In this document: piece by piece, positions 46,018 through 56,765 of the stretch | Numbering within the stretch: the stretch's first letter is position 1 | How the letters are laid out: each line of letters begins with the position of its first letter | Assembly (NCBI GenBank): GCA_947652605.1 | Contig: OX393579.1 | Location: 51,466,970-51,530,969, forward strand | From: Elmis aenea | Taxonomy: Eukaryota > Arthropoda > Insecta > Coleoptera > Elmidae | Reading direction: 5' to 3' | Length of the DNA: 64,000 nucleotides | Translations under genes and position numbers: made by a program | Notes under the pieces: generated by a model | Seen by the model: only the letters and a program-made list of their open reading frames with translations | Databases searched by the model: none | Told to the model about the DNA's origin: nothing

Positions 46018-46443
46018 TCATAATGAATAGTAAAATAAATCAAAATCGGCGCCAAACGGTGGCAGATACGAAGAAAAGGCAAGAAACACTTTTTGTTTAG
46101 AATAAAATGCTCTACCTAAAACCAAGTTTGAGTTTGATTTTGAACAGGGCCGTACTAGTTTTTATAAAATTTATTGAAACTAAACCCCCACAACTCCGCC
46201 ACTGGTTGCTTGTGGGGCTTAAAATTCTCACCGAATGTGGTAACCTGTAAGGTGGGGCTGTATACCAAATTTGGTTTAAATATATCTAGTGGTTGAGAAA
46301 CGGTTAAAAATTATCGATATTTTTTCGAAAATCTTTAAAATAAAGCGTTTATGGACCCATGTTGATATGGAATATTCGCTTTAAAATAAGTTTTGTATCG
46401 ACTGTTAAGGTCCTGCTACAAAAAAAGTGGACCACCCTGTATT
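46018..46443 (-). mobile_element. One-ended copy of the TACAGGGTGGTCCAC family, reverse orientation
   Basis: It ends AAAGTGGACCACCCTGTA at 46,442. Reading inward, it follows the right half of 50,820-51,894, including TTGATATGGAATATTCGCTT and ACTCCGCCACTGGTTGCTTG. The other half is absent. Confidence 0.8.
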
Positions 46444-46989
46444 ATACATACACAGAATTGTTTTAGAATAATAAACCCAAAAAAAATTGACTAATAACGA
46501 ATTTTTTTCCAATCAATTTTGATTCGTTACGCTTATTGATAAAGTTAATTTAAAATTTGTACGTCACATCGGTTTGTCGTTTCCGCCAGGGGCATATTTC
46601 CTAAATTACAGTTTTTAGTGCAAAAATAATTTCACGAATAAAAGAGGCTAATTATAACACCTCGGGCTACGACAGCCGGGCCATTTTAATGTAAAAGAGC
46701 AGAATGCTTTTGATCTCGGAAAATTTTTCATTTGCTTTCTGTGTGTTTTTAATATCGTTTTTGTTGTCATTTATGTCCCCGCAAAATATGATGGGAAAAA
46801 TGTTTTGATGGTCATGTAAAATAAAAACATAACAAGAGCGCCAAAAAAATTTATTTGACGCGCGCTTGTTCTTGACAGCGTGGATTTAATATTTATGATT
46901 TTTTTACCATAAAGTAACTGTTGAAAATGAACATTTGTAGATGAACAACCCTAGTTTCAGGCAAATGAATTACAAAAGTTGTGAAGTTC
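46444..46989. other. Unassigned sequence
   Basis: No gene was recognised. ACGCGCGCTTGTTCTTGACA at about 46,858 is a CpG-rich word without a known role. Confidence 0.3.
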
Positions 46990-48165
46990 CATATTTGGAA
47001 ATACATACATTAAGACGACAAGGTATTTTTCCTTCCATCTAACAATTCCTATCTTGCTTAAATCCTCTTCCACTTCCTTCAACCACACAGTTCTGGGTCT
47101 ACCTCGTCTTCTCCTACCTCCTGGTTCCCATTGTAGCATTGAAACTGCTATTTCCCTCGTTCCCATTCTCCATACATGTCCCAGCCACTTTATTCTTTTT
47201 ACTATATCTTCACCCTTCAATTCCTTCAGTATTTCATGGTTCATATATTGCCTACATTCGCTGTCATTAACGTTTATTAATCCTAGTAGGGGAAGGTCGG
47301 GTTATATCGGACGGTTAAGCTTTTTTACTATTTGTGAATTTGTTAAAGGCTCAATTTGACCATACTACGCATCAAAGCATACTTAGATGTTGTACAAACA
47401 CCCATAAAAGCAATTACCCCTAGGGGTAAATTTTTTACCATTTTTAGGCACTCGAAAAAGACCTTACTTTTTGCCCATTCAAAAAGTTGGAGGGTTATAT
47501 CGGACATGATTTAATGTTTAGAAAATTACATATTTTTGGTTATCCAAACAAGTTTTTATTACTGTCCAGGCCTGATCAGATTTAAGCGTAAAACATTAAA
47601 AAAATTATTTCTTGTTGCTACCAATACACTTAGAAAGTGATTGTACTTTTACGTTTAAGCAGGATCAGCACTCCAAACTTAGCTTCGTCCACGAAAAAAC
47701 ACTCTCTAAACAGAAAAAACTCTATTGCTTTGACACACGGAAACGACGCATTCTAATGAAGTGTGCGTTTTCCTTCTACTAGTTCCTGTCAACAGCCAAT
47801 ATCGCCACAGGTGTCTCTGTGCATGGCAAGTGCCCGAAAAACCACTTGTCCGATATTACCCGCTGTCCGATAACACCCGACTTTCCCCTATTGTTCTCAT
47901 TATTTTCCGCTCTACTATTCTTAATTCCTCCTCTTCCCTTTACGTCATTGTCATTGTCTCCGCTCCATACATCATCGCCGGTCTTATCATTGTGTTGTAA
48001 AAGCTAGTTTCAGTATTCTTTGTAAGCAGTTTGCTTTTTAATAACTTTTATACGCGTAATACGCCCTGTTAACTGCTATAATTTCTTTGTTTATTTCCGC
48101 TCTTCGTTTTCCGTTACTGCTCATCGTAATCCCCAAGTATTTAAACTTGTCCACCTCTTCAAATT
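46990..48165 (-). pseudogene. LINE reverse transcriptase 3' half, split by a pogo-like MITE
   Basis: On the minus strand, 48,165 to 47,891 reads EFEEVDKFKYLGITMSSNGK, then RRAEINKEIIAVNRAYYAYK, KNTETSFYNTMIRPAMMYGA with ETMTMT, and EEEELRIVERKIMRT. The small element at 47,289-47,888 interrupts here. The frame then resumes with INVNDSECRQYMNHEILKEL and IKWLGHVWRMGTREIAVSML, followed by RRRRGRPRTVWLKEVEEDL. These are the thumb and C-terminal parts of an APE-type LINE ORF2. Apart from one stop and one small frame change, it is well preserved. The 5' part is missing. Confidence 0.85.
47289..47888. mobile_element. Pogo-like MITE inserted in the LINE
   Basis: The ends are GGGGAAGGTCGGGTTATATC on the left and GGGGAAAGTCGGGTGTTATC (reverse complement) on the right, flanked by TA at 47,287 and 47,889. 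The word GGGTTATATCGGACA recurs inside at about 47,492, and GTCCGATATTACCCG at about 47,848. This is the same architecture as the elements at 15,276 and 18,929. It is 600 bp long and has no transposase. Confidence 0.85.
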
Positions 48166-48560
48166 CACATTTTCGTATTTTAATCTATCCGTTTTCACTG
48201 TTCCGTATCTCAATAATGCAAAATCGGAATACATAAGCATAAGTAGAAATCCATAGCCATATGATAACGGACTATAAGTAAATAACAGGCAGCTAGAGAA
48301 AGTCCAAAGATACACATACTTAGATGGTACTATAAACAACAAATGGGATCTATCATTAGAAATTTCTTATAGAATATCTAGAGCCGTGGTGACTAATAGA
48401 ACTTGAGACGCGTGTTCACCAGGGACGACATAAGCCTAAACCTGAAAATACGAATGGTAAGATGCTACGCCTTCTCAGTATTGGAAGTGTGGACACTCAC
48501 AGAGGATGTGTGCAATAAATATAGAAGCTTTTGAAATAAGGGTAGGTATACCGCAAAATT

Positions 48561-49689
48561 TACACAACTTCTTATTGGGACAGGTGGTCAATAAATTTAG
48601 GCAATTAAAGAAAATTTCATTATTTCCTGTTATTTCGGATGTACTTTATTATTTCATCCATCTTCAGAGGTACTAAACGAACATACATTATACCTACCGG
48701 GTGATTGATTGAGACCGGGACTTAAAAATATATGAAGAATTAAAAAGGGTGTGGATCTGACATTTTGATTATGACCATAATGGCATCTGATCTGTTTATT
48801 GAAAATATTTTCAATACGGCGACACTTCCGGAAATACCGGAAGTTGACGTCTACTTTCTTATTTCAAATACAATGGTCTATTTTTTATTGCGTATTTGGA
48901 TTTAAAACGTTATTTTAGTGGGACTTTTATTGGCATTCGCTATACCTAAGTGCAGTAATTTTTTAGATTTTGGGATTTTTTGGAATTTTTTTGATTTTCA
49001 TGTTGATGCTTAATATTATCTAACGCCGCCATTTTTGAAGGAAAACCGCTTAAATTTAGACCATGCCTAGAAGAAACCTTGGAGTACATCCTGGAATTTT
49101 TTTATTCGATGCATTACTTACAGGGTGTCCAAAATTTAATTTTCTTTTAATACAACTTCAGACCACTAAAACTCGTTTTTTTCAAACACAATGCCCAAAC
49201 TTGTTTTTCATTTTCTAATGCAAAGTTACATTCTGCATCAATCTGTATTAGCGTTTCCTATACCTATCTGCAACAATTGTCGAGTTACTAAGAATTTTTA
49301 ATAAAATTAAGAGAAATTGCAACATTTTTAAATAGTAAGCCTTGGAAATGACAACAAATTCCAATATTAATAACAGTAAACCACTTTCATTGCGTTTGTC
49401 TGAAGTATCCTTAAAAATAGAAAATCAAGAGTAATAAAACACGAATATTTTGAACTTATTTTACATTCATGAAGAATGTCACAAGATTATTGAAAGAACT
49501 TGCCGTGTGGTTTAGCATTCTCGATTTATGTAAGTAAAATTAGAAATGTAATTATAAAAAATTGTTCATCTAACATAATGTCATAATGTATGTTCGTTTG
49601 GTACCTTTGAAGAAGGGTGAAATAATAAAATACAACCAAAATTAATTGCCTACATTTATTGACCACCTGTCCCGACAAGAAGTTGTGTA
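48561..49689. mobile_element. Element with about 110-130 bp terminal inverted repeats, itself interrupted
   Basis: The left arm TACACAACTTCTTATTGGGA continues through GGTACTAAACGAACATACAT. The right arm is its inverted copy, ending TCCCGACAAGAAGTTGTGTA at 49,689. The interior left part is occupied by a family A copy from about 48,690. No transposase was found. The insertion site lies within LINE coding sequence. Confidence 0.8.
48690..49332 (+). mobile_element. Family A MITE copy lacking its right arm
   Basis: It begins TACCGGGTGATTGATTGAGA and follows 291-925 closely (ATGGCATCTGATCTGTTTAT, TTAATATTATCTAACGCCGC, TTACAGGGTGTCCAAAATTT). It stops where the right arm should begin. It sits at a TA inside the left arm of the element at 48,561. 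Confidence 0.85.
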
Positions 49690-50095
49690 TATTTACATCT
49701 ATTGGTTATGATCGTTTTATTATTATGCTGCAAACGTGCAAACTATTGCGAGTCAGCTGGATGGATAGAGTGGCAAATGTAAATAATGTTCCAAAATGAA
49801 TGTATAAAGATCTTGATATGGTTAAGACCATTAAAATTCGGAAGCTAATATTGTTAGGCCATGTTATGAGAAACTTTAAAAATCATCTTTTACATTAGTA
49901 AAACAGGGTAAGGTAAAGGAGAAAAGAGGACCGCGTAGATAAAAAATATCATGAATGAAAAACTTGAGACAATGGCACGGCAAAACATCTATAGAAATTT
50001 TCAGACAATTATAGCCAGGATAATCGCCAACATTCGTTTGGAGGATAAGGCACCTTGTATATCGAAGTAACCGAACACGTTTGTCCAATAACAAA

Positions 50096-50819
50096 CTTAT
50101 AAAATATCCGTAAATTTCTGTGGCTTTGTAAATGTAAAAAAAAAAATGTATTTCTTTGAAGTCTAAAAAAAAGCTTTCAGTGTTGCTATTCTTGTGTTAA
50201 AAGTGCAACTAAAACTTGTGCTAGACTCGTTTTTGCCCGTCACCAATGGAATTTGCTCGTAATTTATTACACTGGAAAGTAGCGTACGGGTAAGCAACGC
50301 AAAGACACCCCAAATATTAACAATAACGACGTTTTTCAACGATGTGTCGCAGCTTTTCCGTGGCCTCGACGACGACAGTAAAACGTCAAAATGATTTATC
50401 GCGCGCGCGAGCAAAATCTCATCGTTTTTCAAGTCAATTCTGATATCCAACGTTATTGTGGCGTCACCACTGATATATAATACGTGGTGGCATTAAGCGA
50501 GATTACCCGGTAATTTAATAATTTATTACAGAGCGTTGCTCTTTTAAGACAATTAAAGTTCAAATGAATGGGGGCTTAATCAAAGACCTTTTTTAATTCA
50601 CTTATAGCAAAATGTCGGTTACGTACTGTGCCGCGTAAATGGATGAAATAGATAAAATATGTGCTACTTATAGTATTCTAGTTCTAGTAATCTGTATAAA
50701 ATCTTTTTTTTAAATTAATAATCAAACTACAAAATAATATCTGACATTATTCTGAAATATCAAGCACTGTCTTCCTAAACAGTTTACGTCACCATAGTTA
50801 CTGCTTCTACATTCACTTT
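50096..50819. other. Unassigned sequence with a CpG-richer patch
   Basis: 50,200-50,460 contains several CpG words (ATCGCGCGCGCGAGC at about 50,398) and no match to repeats in the window. No gene was recognised. Confidence 0.3.
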
Positions 50820-51894
50820 TATACAGGGTGGTCCACTTTTTAGTAGCAAGACTTTAACAGTCGATAGAAAAACTTATTTTAAAGCGAATATTTCATATCA
50901 ACAGGTCCAAAAACGCTTCAATTTAAAGAAATGTTGAAATTTTCGGAAAAATAACGATAATGTTTAACCGTTTCTCAACCAGTAGATATAGGTATCTAAA
51001 CCAATTTTGGTATTCAGCACCACCTTACAGGTAACCACAATCGGTGAAAATTTCAAGTCCCACAAGCAACCAGTGGCGGAGTTATGGGGGTTCAGTTTCA
51101 ATAATTGTTTTACAAAACTAGTACGGCCCTGTTTAAAATCAAACTCGAACTTGTTTTTGGGTAGAACATTTTATTCTTAACAAAAAGTGTGTCTTGAGAT
51201 TTCTTCGTATCTGCCACCGTTTAGCGCGAAATTTGATTTATTTGACTATTTTTGCGAAAAATTTGCTCCCAAGTTCGATCTAAAAATATCGCGAAAAGCA
51301 GAAAATTGTAACTTGCAGAGTAAATCCTCATTAATTTAGCGAAACTTTTTCCCTTATTATTGGTCAGTTCTGTTATTAAACACTGCAAAAATCGGTTATT
51401 ACTTCTTTATTACGAATATTAGCTATATTTTTAGATCGAACAGGAGCAAATTTTTCGCAAAAGTAGTAAAATAAATCAAATTTTGCGCCCAAGGTGGCAG
51501 ATACCAAAAAAAGCCAAAAAATACTTTTTGTTTAAAATAAAATGCTCAACCTAAAAACAGGTTCGAGTTTAATTTTGAACAGGGCCGTACTAGTTTTTTA
51601 TAAAATTTATTTAAAGTGAACCCTCACAACTCCGCCACTGGCTGCTTGTGGGACTTGAAATTTTTAAAGATTATGGAAACCTGTAAGCTGGTGCTGTATA
51701 CCAAATTTGGTTTAAATATATCTACTGGTTGCGAAACGGTTAAACATTATCGTTGTTTTTTCGAAAATTTCAACACCCTGTATCTTTAACATGAAGCGTT
51801 TTTGGACCCATGTTGATATGGAATATTCGCTTTAAAATAAGTTTTTCTATCGACTGTTAAAGTCCTGCTACTAAAAAGTGGACCACACTGTATA
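50820..51894. mobile_element. Full palindromic element of the TACAGGGTGGTCCAC family
   Basis: The left end TATACAGGGTGGTCCACTTT and the right end AAAGTGGACCACACTGTATA are inverted. They carry arms of more than 400 bp that share AAAGCGAATATT, ACCAGTGGCGGAGTTATGG and CTAGTACGGCCCTGTTT. The centre (about 51,290-51,400) is unpaired. There is no coding sequence. Half copies lie at 22,120 and 46,018. Confidence 0.9.
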
Positions 51895-52022
51895 TAATCC
51901 ATATGACATCACACTACAGTATTTTTTGAGCTGAATTTAAAATGCAGCCCTAAAAAGTTTTCATCACAAACAAGTTTCTTTGTTATTTATTAAATTATTT
52001 TTAAAGCAAGTAAATTTCTTGA

Positions 52023-52215
52023 TTGTGAAAGTAGGATTACGTCCAAATTGACAAGACAACGTAATAACATGTGTATATTAGCCAAAAAGCCGTTAAAATC
52101 GTAGATATTATGTGATCGTAGAAAAAGTAAGCTACATAACACGAGTTGTAAAGCAATTACGCACTCGCCGCTACTCGTGCGTAATATGCATCTCACAACT
52201 CTTGTTATGTAACTT
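52023..52215 (+). repeat. Interspersed hairpin repeat, copy 2 of 3
   Basis: It shares TAAGCTACATAACACGAGTT, AAGCAATTACGCACTCGCCG and GTGCGTAATATGC with 12,094-12,395 but lacks the first third. The terminal hairpin is extended: TAAGCTACATAACACGAGTT pairs with ACAACTCTTGTTATGTAACTTA. Confidence 0.7.
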
Positions 52216-52961
52216 ACTTAACAAAATAACTTTACGTAGTAGGCACAACTTTGAAGTTGCTTTTTATAAATAAATAATATTGCTATTGACCAGAAGACGT
52301 GATTCTTAAAGCTGTCCTAGCATTTCCTTAAGCGATCCTTCCCAAAAGACAATTTTTAATAAAACTTATTTATATTTTTAAATATCTACGCCAGCGTATG
52401 ATACACGATTCTTTGTATGCGGTGGAATAACTTACTTTTCGACCCCTCTATAACTAGGTTTTACTTCAGCACATTTTTCAAGACAGCTCTTTTAATATTT
52501 CATTGTCTTCAGAATTAAAGTGGAATTTTTGATGAACGCGCCCGAAAGAAATTCACCTAAGACAAACTCACGAATTTTTCAAGTATTCAAATATAAAAGT
52601 TTAGTCAGACGAATACGAAAACCGTGGCATAAGTGAAAAATAAAAGCGTCACTTAAAAAACCAATCTGTCTGGAGGCACTTAAAATTTCTCGTGGATTTT
52701 TACAGGTACTGTATAATTTATTTCGTTTCATTTTAACAAAGTTTTTCAAGTCTCTACCTTTGGATTAATGAGCCCCCGGGGTCGCATTTTTGCAAATTAC
52801 CACTGCTTTAAAATATCTCTGCTACATCCGACCCTAATACAATTCCGTTTTATAACAATGGCGTTCAATTTTACACGTACGGTTAGTGTGGGTTTTCTCG
52901 GAAAATCTTTCAGGGAAAATTCCACAGAAATTTAAATTGGAGAAATATATAAAAAAATTAT
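52216..52961. other. Unassigned sequence between two hairpin repeats
   Basis: No gene was recognised. Confidence 0.3.
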
Positions 52962-53213
52962 TTTTCTACGACCACTAACGTAAATGACTCTTACCGTATA
53001 GCCTGCATGCATAGTAAGTGAGTTATAACGAACGGTAAGTAAAACGCACACTTGTCTAGACATGTCAAAGTAGGCTTACGTCAAAATTGACAAGACAATG
53101 TAATTACATGAGTATATTAGCCAAAAATCCGTTAAAATCGTAGGTATTATGTGTTCGTAGAAAAAGTAAGCTACATAACACGAGTTGTAAAGCAATAACG
53201 CACTCGTTAAATT
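52962..53213 (+). repeat. Interspersed hairpin repeat, copy 3 of 3
   Basis: It matches 12,094-12,340 in order (TACCGTATAGCCTGCATGCA, TAGGCTTACGTCAAAATTGA, TAAGCTACATAACACGAGTT) but stops at GCACTCG, before the second hairpin arm. Confidence 0.75.
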
Positions 53214-54030
53214 TCTTTCAAATAAATCAGTACAGTTGTATATGAATTAAAAATGACTTACATATTTCTCTCCTTCTCCTATTGCATTCCTGGACGAGTT
53301 TTATAGCGATTTGGTGAATGTTCTTACTGAAGAAACAGCGCGATTACTCTGAAACCATAAAACATTGTTTTAGAATAACTAAGTATGCAATGTAACAAGC
53401 GATTTTAATTTAAATACATACAAAAAGTAACGTAACGGATCAGTATCTCGTCTTGTGGCAACTTTACAAAAAAGAAGTTTCGAATAAAAGTTGTTTATGG
53501 TAATTTACTACATAACCTAAAATTATTTTCAACTATACACAGCTTTGTTTTTGCGTACCGATACGTCACTTTGTTTTCTTAAAGAAAACACCATGTATAT
53601 TTTGCACTTTTTAGATGCAGAATTAAATTGTTTAATCGACTCAGAAGTGTTTCCTTTTTTAGGCCAATGTGACGATAATACATACCCCCTAAGAATACAT
53701 ATTGTATGATTAGTTTTTGCAATATACTTAAAATTGCACCCTTAGTATTAAAGAACTAATAATATTATTAATATTAACTATCAACTGCTCTTATAAACAG
53801 GACATTTTAGTAACATGACTTCGATTAGTTATCTGTTCATTAAAATATACGATTTTGTAGTTGCTCATTTAGAACTATTTTCGTAAATAAATCATTTTTA
53901 TGATACTATATTCAATTACAAATTGAATTGTGAAAACCGCATGTTGCTACGTTTGTCCAATTAAAAGGTGCAGGGCGAAAACCGTTGTTAATTTAATTTA
54001 ATAAACGATGTTAAAAATGGTATTTTATTA

Positions 54031-54290
54031 TTTAATAACGTGTTCGAATTGTCTTTCTTCTTCTATTTGACCCAAGCCTATTATAAAAAGTTGATATGAC
54101 ATTCGGCCACTTCTCATCTGAAATCTGTTCGGTTGTCACTATTATTCGATTTCTAAGATCATCTAAATTTTCTCATTTTGCTTTATATACGTTATTTTTA
54201 AGGTATCCCCACAAAAAGTACTCCAAAGGTGACAAATCTGGAAAGCGTGGTGGCCATTCAATTGTACCTCGCCTTCCTATCCACGTCTTT
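54031..54290 (-). pseudogene. Mariner-type transposase, C-terminal fragment
   Basis: The minus strand reads IGRRGTIEWPPRFPDLSPLE, then YFLWGYLKNNVYKAK, one stop, and ENLDDLRNRIIVTTEQISDE followed by KWPNVISTFYNRLG. WPPRSPDLxPLxxFLWGxLK is the conserved block with the third catalytic acidic residue region in many insect mariner-like transposases. The upstream catalytic part and the N-terminus are missing. Confidence 0.8.
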
Positions 54291-54342
54291 TATGTGGATT
54301 AAACAATTTCGATTTTATTGTGTTTTATTAAACTAATTTATA

Positions 54343-54542
54343 ATCATAATACAATCTCGGTTTCCGGGTTTGGAACCGCGTCTTCTATATTTAGAAGTAG
54401 TTGACGTTTCGACCATTGTGTCTTGGTCTTTTCAAAACGACAGTCGTTTTGAAAAAGACCAAGACACAATGGTCGAAACGTCAACTACTTCAAAATATAG
54501 AAGACGCGGTTCCAAACCCGGAAACCAAGATTGTATTATGGA
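54343..54542. repeat. Near-perfect 200 bp palindrome
   Basis: Arms of about 99 bp (54,343-54,441 and 54,443-54,542) are separated by a single base. The arm contains TTTGGAACCGCGTCTTCTAT, AGTAGTTGACGTTTCGACCA and TGTGTCTTGGTCTTTTCAAA. Only a few mismatches and one or two indels are seen. RNA or single-stranded DNA would form a long hairpin. The frame at 54,370-54,666 crosses it and is probably incidental. Confidence 0.9.
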
Positions 54543-55313
54543 TAACGGCCGCGAAAGCCTCAAGAATAAAATAATTTCTAATCAGGTTAACATAACGCTT
54601 AAAGATGAAAATAAACGTTATTTGACATTTACAACAAATTATCGATATAATTCCAAAGCCGACTAATTAATTTCTATTAAATATTTTGTTTGAGTCCATT
54701 AATTATCATGAAAACCGCAATACCTCGAAAAATATTAATTTTAGCCATAATAGACCTTTAACAAATTTTAAATATAATTAAATTACCGATAAGAATATGT
54801 AAAAATATATAGGTTCTGTTTAAAATAATTGACTTTTCCGTGTTTGAAGTTTAACCAATTGGACCGTGCATAAAAAAAACCCTGTGTATTATTTTAAAAT
54901 TTTAACTAGTCAGCAATCACTATGATATTATTGTCGAACAAAGTTTCAAAGGAATTCGTTTTGAAATTGCTATGTTGTGAAATCTCAATATTTCCTTAGG
55001 AGTCGTGTTTCTGTCAAAATTTTCATAAAAACTTAAATAACTCAAAAACAATTGATTTTAGACACATAAAACCCTATACATTTTGAAAGACAATTTAATT
55101 CTACATCTAAAAAGTGCAAAATATACAGGTTGTTTTATTTAAGAAAACAAAGTGACGTATCAGTACGCTAAAACAAAACACTGTATTTAGTTAAAAATAA
55201 TTTTGGGTTATGTAGTAAATTACCACAAACAACTTTTATTCGTTTTTTTTTTTTGGTAAAAATGCCACAAGACGACATATTGATCCGTTACGTTACTTTT
55301 TGTACACTCTGTA

Positions 55314-55921
55314 TATGCCCGCCTGTTCGTCAATCATTTGTGTGGAGAATTACAAAAAAATCAAACACAGAAACGCCAATAAAATTACTCTTCGTAACAT
55401 TTCGCTCAGCTTATAATTACATTCATTAATATTGTTAAATAAAGCTCGCGAATTACCTATTTTACAGAGGAAATTCCCGTTGGGATGATAATAATTAAGG
55501 TTTAATCGGTTATTATAAACACCTAAAATAGTAACTAAAGTTAGCTGTGAACGTTTAGCTGGGGAAATTTTATAAAGGGCGTTATATACATTAAAGCCTT
55601 GTAAAATGGAAGCTAAAACGGAGATTTCCCACGAGTCATTATTAACGTAACACAATTTAGATACACCCGTAAAAGCCCATGCCATCTTTAATGATAAATT
55701 CCTGGCATGTATTTCATAATTTTAACGAGATTTTATTACCGCGCCGCTTTCATTATAATCACAATCGTTTCGCAAAATTAGTCGAGCGAAAATATCTAAA
55801 TTTATAATTTATGGTAAACGCTAAAAATCCACTGAGGTTACTAAACTGTCAATTTTTAATAAATGTATTTACAAACAAGAAAAGAAGAATCTCAGGAATA
55901 TCAAAATTCAAACAGACAAAG
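55314..55921. other. Unassigned, apparently unique sequence
   Basis: It contains a 111-codon minus-strand frame (55,350-55,685) without a recognised domain, and a CpG-containing patch at 55,735-55,810. It could be conserved non-coding DNA or chance. Confidence 0.3.
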
Positions 55922-56044
55922 TACAGGGTCCGGCAAAATGATCTACCACATTTTAATCTTTAATAAAAACGCCATTTAAATGCTATTTAGATTTTATTTT
56001 TATTAACTGAAAATGTATGCTATGCCATTTGTTTTTATTAAGTT

Positions 56045-56389
56045 TTAAAAATTACAGAGTCCGAATGGCGACCATTTTTTTGCGATACACATTCGAAGAT
56101 GATTTCTGAAAGTTTTCATCACTCGAGCAGTAATTTGAGGCGATATTCCTGTAATTTCTTGGCGTATTGCTGCTTTCAATTCGTCAATGGTTCGGGGATG
56201 GTGTTGAAAAACCTTCGCTTTCAGGTAGCCCCAAAGGAAAAAGTCGCATGGGGCAAGATCGGGTGAACGCGCAGGCCACCCAACGTCTCCACGTAACGAG
56301 ATACGTGTCCTGGAAACATTTCCCTTAAAACGTCCATTGTCCTTCTTGCCGTATGAGCCGTAGCTCCAACCTGTTGAAACCATACATCC
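56045..56389 (-). pseudogene. Mariner-type transposase C-terminus, left arm
   Basis: The minus strand encodes SLRGDVGWPARSPDLAPCDF, then FLWGYLKAKVFQHHPRTIDE and a C-terminal helix region. It differs from the right-arm copy by a one-base deletion before SLRGDV and a frame change in the A-run before the end (AKKWSPFG). It is thus more decayed than its partner. Confidence 0.85.
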
Positions 56390-56411
56390 GGATGTTCAAG
56401 TTCTCTAAGTT

Positions 56412-56765
56412 TTGGATGTATGGTTTCAACAGGATGGAGCTACGGCTCATACGGCAAGAAGGACAATGGACGTTTTAAGGGAAATGTTTCCAGGACACGT
56501 AATCTCGTTACGTGGAGACGTTGGGTGGCCTGCGCGTTCACCCGATCTTGCCCCATGCGACTTTTTCCTTTGGGGCTACCTGAAAGCGAAGGTTTTTCAA
56601 CACCATCCCCGAACCATTGACGAATTGAAAGCAGCAATACGCCAAGAAATTACAGGAATATCGCCTCAAATTACTGCTCGAGTGATGGAAACTTTCAGAA
56701 ATCAGCTTCGAATGTGTATCGCAAAAAATGGTCGCCATTTGGACTCTGTAATTTTTAAAACTTAA
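56412..56765 (+). pseudogene. Mariner-type transposase C-terminus, right arm
   Basis: The frame starts at the palindrome spacer with MDVWFQQDGATAHTARRTMD. The QDGATAH motif holds the second catalytic Asp. GWPARSPDLAPCDFFLWGYL covers the third acidic position. It continues to a stop at 56,763-56,765 (SVIFKT). This 117-codon part is uninterrupted, but the first catalytic Asp and the DNA-binding domains are missing. The ATG at 56,412 arises at the junction and is not a native start. Confidence 0.85.

Larger units (their letters stand above)
48240..50095 (+). pseudogene. LINE reverse transcriptase 3' half, split by a nested insertion
   Basis: The first part (48,265-48,560) gives RQLEKVQRYTYLDGTINNKW and, in another frame, FTRDDISLNLKIRMVRCYAF with SVLEVWTLTED. 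After the insertion at 48,561-49,689 it resumes with CKLLRVSWMDRVANVNNVP, then IKIRKLILLGHVMRN, KEKRGPRR and LRQWHGKTSIEIFRQL. The order matches the C-terminal third of an APE-type LINE ORF2. Stops and frameshifts are frequent. It lies next to the minus-strand LINE at 46,990-48,165 but is a different family. Confidence 0.75.
53415..55313. mobile_element. Mariner-derived element with long inverted ends
   Basis: An arm at 53,415-53,640 (CAAAAAGTAACGTAACGGAT, TAAAAGTTGTTTATGGTAAT, GTCACTTTGTTTTCTTAA) is repeated inverted at 55,085-55,313, ending TACACTCTGTA. The interior carries a mariner-type transposase C-terminus on the minus strand, placed so that the left end is the 3' end of the parent element. 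A large palindrome lies near the centre. Confidence 0.7.

Noticed and set aside
54370..54666. 98-codon frame across the palindrome
   Set aside because: Its two parts are translations of opposite arms of the same inverted repeat, so the frame is a by-product of the structure.
55350..55685. 111-codon minus-strand frame with a hydrophobic end
   Set aside because: No family resemblance, and the hydrophobic C-terminus reflects AT-rich codons rather than a clear membrane protein.
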